Source: Heterotrichella gracilis (taxonomy: Eukaryota; Sar; Xanthophyceae; Tribonematales; Xanthonemataceae). From it: a stretch of DNA of 21,553 bases. Under the pieces are notes generated by a model that was given only the letters and a program-made list of their open reading frames with translations, did no database searches and was not told where the DNA came from. Below are positions 11,501 through 17,957 of the stretch, piece by piece. Every line of letters begins with the position of its first letter. Position 1 is the stretch's first letter. The translations under genes were made by a program, and so were the position numbers. The stretch is from NCBI GenBank assembly GCA_032358255.1, contig JAULBX010029522.1, forward strand, positions 1 through 21,553, in the 5' to 3' direction.

Positions 11501-13813
11501 CGTCGTCCTCCGAGGCCGAGTCGAAGTCGGACCCTTCCATAGGGTAGCCGTAGTCGGAGGCGGGGAAGTTGGTGGGTGCGTCGGGGCCGCGCAGCTCCAG
11601 GACCGCTGCGTCGTAGGCCTTGGCTGCCTCCTCCTCCTCCTCAAAGTAGCCCAGGTGGTGCACCTCGCTGCCCTTCCACACCTGCGCGGGTGGGGAAGAC
11701 TGGTCAGGGTTTGGGGTTTGAGGTTTAGGGTATTTGGCAACCACAGCGTTGGGTTGGAACCACAGTTTGTTGGCAACAGCAGCCTTAGGTTTGAAGTGCA
11801 CAGTGGTAAGTGGTGTATAAGGGCCTAGCGCGTGTGTGTGCTGTGTGTGCAGGGACAGTATGTGGTGCACTTTGCTGCCCTCTAAGACCCTAAAGCATGG
11901 TAATCAGCCCCAGCACGACCCTAGCAGCTATACCCCCACCTGTGCGCGCCACTTGCTGCAGTTGCTGTTCCAGCTCACGCCGCGGTACTTGCTGGAGCCC
12001 TTGACGGGCTGCACCCGCGGCTTGCCCTTCTTGGCTGAGCTGGCGGGCTGCTCCAGCACCCTCGGCGGGGTGCTGCGCTCCATGAGGTCGGCCACCCGCT
12101 GGGTCTGCATCAGCGCGCGGCTGACGGCGCGGCGTGGCGGCTGCGCGGGGGTTGTGGCGGCGCCGCCCTTGGGGAAGTTGAGCTTGGCGCCCTTGCCGTG
12201 CATCTTGACCGCCATGTCGTCGTAGGTGCGCGCGGCTTGTTCCTCCGAGGTGAAGTAGCCCAGGAAGCGCTGCTTGCCGTTGTCGTAGATGCGCGCCTCC
12301 CACTTGGAGTTGGACTTGTGCCACACCACGCCGCGGAAGCGCGAAGGGCCGCCGGCGCCGCGGGAGTGCGCCGGGGTGTGCGTGGGCTTGGCCCGGGGCG
12401 GGGGGTCCAGCTGGGGGAGGCTGGAGGCGTGGTGGGGGATGGCGGCGGCCACCTGGTTGTAGCCCAGCTGCTGGCGGTTGTTAGGGGTGGACAGGAAGTC
12501 CTCCAGAGCTGCCAGCGCTGGCAGGCGGCTTGGGTAGTGGCCCACTGTTATGGGCACACCTGCTATAGTCACGCTCGCTACCCAGGCGGAGCGGATGTCA
12601 CACCACCTAACAGAAGGCGCGCCAGCGGCCGAGGAGACCATAGGTTGGGCTGGGGCCGGTGGGGGTGCGGCGCGTCCCTGCAGCTGCTCCTGGGAATGGG
12701 CTCCCAGAAATGCTGAGGGCTGGCTGGGCAGCCAGTATGGCCTGGGGTAGGGGTACCTGGAAGGCAGCAAACGGGGTTTGTGTGAGTCAAGGGGCAATTG
12801 GGGACATGGGGGAAGGGTTCCTAGGGAAGAACAAGGCGTGGGTGGCTGGTTGGCAGGGCCGAGGAACAGAGGGTTGCCCTACAGATCCAAGATTGGAGGC
12901 CAGGAAAACAACAATGGGCGAACGTGCTACAAAGACCGGACTCTCACAGGCATTTTACAAGTGGGTTTGAGGGGTGAAGGGTCAACGAGCCAGGCGTGCA
13001 AAACTAAATTGTGCCCCACCGCTAGGCGACGTGGTGGGATGCCAGCGGGCGTGTACAGGGCGATGGTCGCCTACACGCCAAGATCCCACTCTACGCCGAA
13101 AAAAAACGGGTGCTAGAACGGGGTTTGAGGCCCTTTCAACAGGCAGCGAGAAAAAGCGGCGGGCTGGGCGCCCCGAACCCCCACCGCTAGGTCACATGTG
13201 TGCGGTGGTGGGGTGTGTGGGGCCAGGCTAACGTCAACAATGGCGTTACGATGATGAGTTGGACCCATGTCACGAAAACACTAGATACGGCCAGGAAACT
13301 ACCCCGTGGTCCAAGCTAGATAAGGGAAAGTGGGCATCGGTTGCACATTGCGACGTTTGGTGGACATGCGCTAGGAGGCAGCTGGAGGGTCAAAAAGTGG
13401 CACTGACGACGCACTAGGCATGGGCTGGAACCCACAAACACACCCGCGCGGGCTAAAACGCAAACCCAACTCAGGACAACCCAAGGCAAGCGGCACGGCT
13501 TGGAATACGAGACAGGCATCTGGGTGAAATCATGTCTAGAAGCGTCCCACCCAGATGCCGATTTCAAAATGGATATTTGCCGCACCTAAACCCGCGATCA
13601 CCCTAGATGGCCACGGTTCACCGGAACAGGCACAAAACTACACACGAAATCTGGAAAGGGATATACAGGGCTCGCTGGCAGGTGGGCCTGGCAGGGAATT
13701 GCAGGGTTGTAGTTGTTCACGTACCGGCTGGTGGGGAAGTCGTCCCTTGAAGTCCCACTGTCAGGTTGTCGTTTCCCCGTCAGATGATCAAAGCTTGCTC
13801 CAAAATAAGCCAT
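5586..13813 (-). CDS. Multi-AP2-domain protein with eleven clear and one degenerate AP2 domains (about 1549 aa)
   Basis: AP2 domains bind DNA through a three-stranded sheet packed on a helix; plant members are nuclear transcription factors, and that role is inferred here. Twelve exons, in transcript order: 13725-13813, 11940-12756, 11198-11681, 10367-10794, 10072-10144, 9557-9834, 8301-9326, 7733-7963, 7162-7479, 6710-6921, 6329-6464, 5586-6143. All junctions are GT-AG and the total, 4650 bases, keeps one frame to TGA at 5586-5588. Clear AP2 domains lie near residues 169, 286, 368, 562, 676, 859, 961, 1044, 1121, 1227 and 1324, with a worn one near 78. They share YKGVSW...[19 protein letters not shown] and TNFP. 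Linkers are acidic or Pro/Ala-rich. The tail has basic patches (PKRKP, GRKRPRG) that could be nuclear signals. The Met at 13813 is the least certain part: the same frame is open to an ATG at 13975. Confidence 0.9.
6491..6507 (-). repeat. Copy of the AP2 splice acceptor at 6460-6476
   Basis: Fourteen of 17 bases match across the acceptor of the domain 11 exon, offset 31, including ten identical bases in a row (GGGATCAAGG). The AG of the real site is lost in the copy. Confidence 0.45.
8035..8050 (-). repeat. Decayed copy of the AP2 exon edge at 7952-7967
   Basis: Fourteen of 16 bases match, offset 83. On the minus strand it includes a good 3' splice site (a long C-rich tract, then CCCACAG) followed by codons for ALFA, against AVFA in the true exon of domain 8. 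Confidence 0.65.
8442..8921 (-). other. AP2 domains 6 and 7, intron-free
   Basis: Both domains lie in the large exon 8301-9326. Domain 6 (8754-8921) reads [20 protein letters not shown] with a poly-Ala helix start. Domain 7 (8442-8615) reads [18 protein letters not shown], then [19 protein letters not shown]-repeat stretch between them, near 8650-8680, encodes a run of about eight or nine alanines. Confidence 0.92.
9294..10501 (-). other. AP2 domains 4 and 5, a duplicated module
   Basis: Domain 4 (10115-10501) starts [13 protein letters not shown] and domain 5 (9294-9700) [13 protein letters not shown]. Both are cut by a phase 0 intron late in the helix (ARK, then [13 protein letters not shown], then [11 protein letters not shown]). 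Both are preceded by a phase 1 linker intron falling inside a TGN tripeptide. The shared motif and the shared intron places point to duplication of one block. Confidence 0.85.
9522..9548. repeat. Telomere-like patch in an AP2 intron
   Basis: AAACCCTAAACCCTA is followed by AGGGTTT within 27 bases, starting eight bases inside the 5' splice site of the intron 9327-9556. It is one of about ten such patches in the window. Confidence 0.8.
11316..12341 (-). other. AP2 domains 1 to 3
   Basis: Domain 1 (12171-12341) is unbroken: [19 protein letters not shown], then [15 protein letters not shown] and KLNFP. Domain 2 (11562-11990) is cut by a phase 0 intron after KWRAQ and resumes with [13 protein letters not shown]. 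Domain 3 (11316-11486) is unbroken but divergent: [14 protein letters not shown] replaces the usual LGYF strand end. Domain 2 is followed by the linker FPASDYGY, seen again after domain 5. Confidence 0.9.
11862..11881 (-). repeat. Decayed copy of the AP2 exon edge at 11655-11674
   Basis: Eighteen of 20 bases match the start of the exon encoding the second half of domain 2, 207 bases away. Read on the minus strand it gives [10 protein letters not shown] against [10 protein letters not shown]. It lies inside the intron 11682-11939. Confidence 0.7.
12489..12614 (-). other. Degenerate AP2-like repeat (domain 0)
   Basis: Residues about 78-119 read [19 protein letters not shown], then [18 protein letters not shown]. 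The spacing of W, W-x-A, G-x-Y and the Ala-rich helix ending in E-D matches the other AP2 units, but the RGV start and the final NFP are lost. It is probably the decayed first member of the array. Confidence 0.6.
12757..13724 (-). other. First intron of the AP2 gene (968 bases)
   Basis: This intron is much longer than the others in the gene. The donor reads CCG then GTACGT and the acceptor TTCCAG then GTACCC on the minus strand. The phase 2 join gives TSR followed by YPYPRPYW without a break. I saw no exon, RNA gene or mobile element inside it. Confidence 0.65.
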
Positions 13814-15017
13814 GAACACATAGTCTCGTCTCCAGACGTGGGTTTGTGGGTATAGTGCCTGCAGGGCGCACCAAGCAGGGCGTGTGAGGGGTGGGGAGCT
13901 GAACGTCGCCGTGCAGGAAGGTGCATAGTAAGCGTGCCAAGCAAAGGGCGTGGCGAGGTTTGCCAACGGGCACATAGGCCCTTACACACCACACTAACAC
14001 ACGAAAACAACTTAGTTTGGCGGGTTGCAAGAAGGGCTGCGCTGCCGAGGCTAACTACTTGCGTACCGGTGCCAGTGCTCGCTGGCATGCCACGGCGACC
14101 CTGCCGCTCGTAGGGTTGTAGCGTGCAGTGTGCAGCTTACAGCCTAGGTCACCAACCGTACCTGAAGAATACGCTCCCAAGCGTGACGTGCAGACGTAGA
14201 TCGTGCTGGTGCGAGGCCCGACGATTGGGGGAGGTTTGGTAGCACAAAAGTGACTGTACGTTGCCTGGCTTGGCTTGTGTAGTTTTGCGCGAAGCCAAAC
14301 CACGCGGGACCGCCTCGCGCATGGCCCCAGGGGGAGTAGGATATTCGCTTGGTTGACGTCATTTGCACCTGGACCACGTGCGCCACGCAGGCACCCGCAG
14401 CAGCCCCACATCGAAACGGCACTCGCAGAGATACGCAAATCGGCCGCAGCAACTTTCCCGGGGTTGTCCGACAAGCAAGCGCGCAGTACAGCAACAATAT
14501 GCACCATCATGGTGCCACCATCCACCCAAAAGCTGGGCTCTAACTGGGCAAAGGAAGGATCAAGGGATGGACCAAGGGGAAGGAGGGACACTGCTCTGCA
14601 ACAGCCTGCAAACCCCCCTCTCTGCTTATATATATGCTGCATCCACGCCAAACCTTACATGCAGATTCTCCCACACTTAGGGGGACCACAGCGTTCTAAC
14701 CACAATGCTCACCCATACATGTGTTTTACTGAATGTAGAAACCACTCTGAAGCAGCTGTTGCCCAGTACATGGGCACCCCATCAGGGCCAGGCGAGCTAG
14801 GGCTAGGCACCAACGGAAGTCGAGCAGCAATTGAATGCATGGTGTCATCTGCATATCATGGCCAGGCACGCACCAACCAGTCACGCACTGAATGGCCACC
14901 AGTACCCTACGGCAGGCCCCACAGGGATATGGCTGTCCTTCTGATTGTGCCAACCCCACCAGGCACACAACCTACAGGGTGGAACGCTGCGCCCCAATGC
15001 AGGATGGCTCACCATGC
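13814..15017. other. Region between the AP2 start and the TFIIIC6 stop
   Basis: The right part (about 14650-15017) should be the TFIIIC6 3' UTR; the left part should hold the AP2 promoter and 5' UTR. Long open frames on both strands here (for example 14275-15267 plus and 14055-14651 minus) have no recognisable domain and partly shadow the Gly-rich end of TFIIIC6. No repeat or RNA gene was noticed. Confidence 0.5.
14655..14659 (-). terminator. Candidate TGTAA polyadenylation signal for TFIIIC6
   Basis: On the minus strand TGTAA lies about 360 bases after the TFIIIC6 stop, at a usual distance for chlorophyte transcripts. The call rests on the pentamer alone. Confidence 0.4.
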
Positions 15018-16835
15018 TCAATCGTCAACCTCCATGGCATCCGGTTGGCCCACCCCTGCCTCGCCCTCCTGGGGCCCCCCACCCCCACCCACAGCTCCTG
15101 TACCCACTCCACCCCCACCACCCACCCCAGCAGCACGCCCCGCCGCAGCAGCCTCCCCACCCCCCGGATCCCCTGATCCCCCGCCACCCCCCAGCTGGGT
15201 GCCCGCAGACCCTGCATCCTCCTCCACCTTTTGCTCCGGCACAAACCGCAGCACCCGGTGCGTGTGACCAAGGAAGTGGCCCCCGCTGGCACCGTTGCTG
15301 GTGCTTGCGCTATTAGACGTCCCCGCTGTTCCCCCCGCGCCTGCAAGATTGAACAGGGTATTGTCTAGAAACCCGGCGCAGTTCAAATGAACCAAAGGCA
15401 ACTCCTGGGTGGAGCAGAGCAGTTGCAAATCCTGGGGAGCCATGCAGCGAGCAACACGCGCCTCATATGCACAGAAACAAAGAAATAGGAACCACATACA
15501 ACCCACAAACCCTAACAAGCCCGCACCTGTGTCTGGGAATAGGAGGCAGGATCCTATGGTCTCCTCGTAGATCCCTCGCAACTTGGCCCCCTTGGAATTA
15601 TGCAGTTGCGGCGACTGTGTGTCAAGATCCTGTGGCAAGCGAGGGCAAGGTGGGTGGGGGTTGGCAATGGTGCGGGTATGGGTGACATGGGGGCTGCCCA
15701 GGAGCATTGCAGTGTGCGATGTTTCCGTGGCGGCAGGGCACATGTGCGTGGCATATGAGATGCACGAGCCTGGTGAGCCATTGTGTAAGTGGTGTGGTGG
15801 TACAGGGTATGCCCTCCATGTCAGCGGTTATGCACTGGGTGTGTAGTCTGTTTTTTTTGCCACACAGCAGGATGCAAGCGATGCTATGCTCCTTGGGTAT
15901 GCAAGCGATACTATGCAGGATGCAAGCGATACTATGCTCCAGTGCATATGCCCTCCATGTGGACCACTTGGTGCGGCGGTAGGCACAGTGGTGTTGTCTG
16001 GAAGCACGTACTGTTTCAACCAGTTTAGGGAATAGGGTAAAGGGTACACTGGCTGTCGCCATATAGTGTCAATCGCTTTAGGGTATAGGGTTTAGGGTAC
16101 ACTGGCTGTTGCCTCGAAGCACATACTGTGCCACCGGCCCACTGCTGTGGGATATTCCACCCACCGTTATGTGCACCACAGCTCCACTGTCACTTAGTTT
16201 AGGGTTTAGGGTTCAGGGCATGCTGGCTGTTGCCTTGATGCACCCACCGTTATGTGCACCGCAGCTCCAGGCTGGAGGTCCACCCCCTCACAGCCTTCCA
16301 GGTCAACATAGATGTATGTCACCTCCTGACCGTCTGCAGAGCACCAACAGTTGTGAGGGGCTGGATAGCAACCAGTGGGTGCACCCTACCAACTGGGTGG
16401 TGCACCCCACCAACTGGATGGTGCACACAACTGGCACCCCAAGTGGCTCATGCATCTCAAGTGGTTGGTGCAACCCCATCTGCCCAACTGGCACATGCAC
16501 CCGACTGGTGCATGCGATCAAGAAGGACACGGTGTTGAGGAGGATCTCGCAGCAAAGTCTTCGTCCCGACCGGCGAGGTTTTGCACAACGGGGAAGGCAT
16601 ATACCATGCGTGCTAAGGCAGCGGAGCATACCATCTGTGGACCACTCAAAATAGGGTACAACTAGTGCACACAGTGGTGGGGTGCCTATACGCAGGAAAA
16701 TGATGGCTGCCACCGACCTTGCTCGTATATGACATCGCCGTCTTCCTCGCGAAACCTGTGTTGGCTACTCGAGTTTGGAGGTGGTGCATGGCTGCTGGGA
16801 TGGGCTTCTTCTTGCCGCATTTCCGACATCTTCAT
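15018..16835 (-). CDS. GTF3C6: TFIIIC subunit 6-like protein (GTF3C6 / TFIIIC_sub6 family), complete
   Basis: This family belongs to TFIIIC, which binds the internal promoters of tRNA and 5S genes and recruits TFIIIB and RNA polymerase III. Exons in transcript order are 16718-16835, 16248-16333, 15527-15629 and 15018-15340; phases 1, 0 and 1 fit and give 209 residues, close to the human protein (about 213). The start ATG at 16835 has an in-frame TGA 15 bases upstream (16848-16850). The core runs from about residue 40: VTYIYVDLEGCEGVDLQPG, then HITDLDTQSPQL and KLRGIYEETIGSCLLFPDT, matching the family pattern of a D-L strand, a G-x-D-T-x-x-P turn and a G-x-Y-E-x-T-x-G-T/S-C strand. HTHRVLRFVPEQK follows, then a Gly-rich tail ending MEVDD. 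It is divergent from the fibrillin gene. The donor of exon 1 (GTCGGT) is weak. Confidence 0.85.
15341..15526 (-). other. TFIIIC6 intron 3, length divisible by three and open
   Basis: The intron is 186 bases long and has no in-frame stop, so retention would add 62 residues without changing the frame. Its codon choice is less GC-rich than that of the exons and it has a clean acceptor, CTTGCAG. A telomere-like TTAGGGTTTG lies about ten bases inside the donor. Confidence 0.6.
15869..15938 (+). repeat. Short tandem repeat in TFIIIC6 intron 2
   Basis: The motif ATGCAAGCGATACTATGC, once with GCTATGC, occurs three times within about 70 bases. It lies in the intron 15630-16247. Confidence 0.8.
16158..16186 (-). 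repeat. Near-perfect copy of the TFIIIC6 exon 2 donor (16241-16269)
   Basis: Twenty-eight of 29 bases match across the exon 2 end and its GTGGGTG donor, offset 83, inside intron 2. A second shared block, CTGGCTGTTGCCT, accompanies both copies (near 16105 and 16223), so the duplicated unit was larger. The copy would be a competing 5' splice site. Confidence 0.85.
16390..16515 (+). repeat. Minisatellite-like repeat in TFIIIC6 intron 1
   Basis: Units like CAACTGGGTGGTGCACCC recur with a period of about 21 bases (16390-16407 and 16411-16428), then in looser form to about 16515. It lies wholly in intron 1 (16334-16717). Confidence 0.7.
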
Positions 16836-17957
16836 CGATGGCAGTCCTCAGGATCGAGACACAACGATGACAGCAGAAGGTTGGACAAGATCTGTAGAAG
16901 GTTTATGCGCTCCCCTGACCGCTGTTGACAGGTGTAGAATGCATGCATGCATAAGGGCCCACTAAGGGTCAATATCACTCTAACGCAAGAATAACGAGCC
17001 AATGTCTCACCAAATAAGTTGACAAATGTCGGGCACACCGAAAGCGTGCAGGGCATAAAGACGTACGGGAAACAGTCACAATCACAATTTTGAACGCATG
17101 GACTGTGGGCTAGGGTTTTGCCGTGCTTGAACCCAAACCCTAGCAAGTAGCCAACGCACTTTTTAGCACCACCACACACTTGCACCTCACGCAGTACGCG
17201 CATAAACATACCTTGGTACCCACAACCGCGCAGTTGTACCTTGCCCACCTACTATCGGCTCTCTTATCTAGCTGCCGATAAGCTTTGCGTTCCAACAAAC
17301 TACCCCAGGCATCATCATCTCTGCAATAATCGCGTGCACAGGATTCAGGTGCTGACAAGTGGGTGACGTACGCATAGCTTCCAAGGTACGGATGCCCGCA
17401 CCCCGCACCACACAGAACCACCTCGAGACGATGGTTCACCACTGCTGGTGTCACGGTTGTTACCCATCGCCACACAAACTTGCGCCCAAGCATGTGTGGT
17501 GCTGCGTGACTAATAGGGGAGCATGGCATGTGTGCTCCTTGTGAGTGGTCGTCGCGCATGAATGCATATAGGACCTCTGCCTGTGTTAGAATTTTGGCAC
17601 CGTTTACTATCGATTGGGCGTGCTAGCCTAGGCCTTTATCGCTGCTGATCTTAGCCGGGGGCACCTGATTTGGTGGGTGGGTGTGTGGCAGCTGCTCTCA
17701 GTGGATGGCACATGCACACAGGGGTCTTCGACCCAGTAGCAAGGTGGTATTATACGAACATGAACTGGTGCCAATCTCCTTCCGTGCGTTGTTTAACCCG
17801 CCTGTGCAACAGCGCGCCACTGGCACCCAGGTGCCCAGTTGTTGCTAAGCTGACTGCTACCCGCTGTTATTTAACGCCACCATGTATGCCTTCCTGCAGA
17901 CCACGCGTCACAAACCAGCTTCACATATCTCTACTGGGATAGGCCAAACCATACACC
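16836..17957. promoter_or_regulatory. Divergent intergenic region between TFIIIC6 and the fibrillin gene
   Basis: The two start codons face away from each other across 1.12 kb, so both promoters should lie here. No TATA box could be assigned with confidence. A minus-strand open frame (17140-17559) has Cys-rich, non-descript content and no family. A telomere-like CTAGGGTTTTG and an AAACCCTAGC lie near 17110-17145. Confidence 0.5.

Noticed and set aside
12639..12641. ATG inside AP2 exon 2 as the start codon
   Set aside because: A donor at 13724 with the right phase links an upstream ATG exon without a break (TSR, then YPYPRPYW). It remains a fallback if cDNA shows no exon 1.
14055..14651. 198-codon open frame on the minus strand
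   Set aside because: No recognisable domain, and mixed composition typical of non-coding DNA here.
14275..15267. 330-codon open frame on the plus strand
   Set aside because: Its end mirrors the Gly-rich TFIIIC6 exon as a Pro-rich shadow; the rest has no family or splice logic.
16555..16660. Possible extra TFIIIC6 exon on the minus strand, reading MVCSAALARMVYAFPVVQ
   Set aside because: Exon 1 and exon 2 join in phase 1 without it, the family core needs nothing there, and no good donor follows.
17140..17559. 139-codon minus-strand frame in the divergent promoter region
   Set aside because: It has no family, odd Cys content and no splice partners, and it lies where two promoters are expected.
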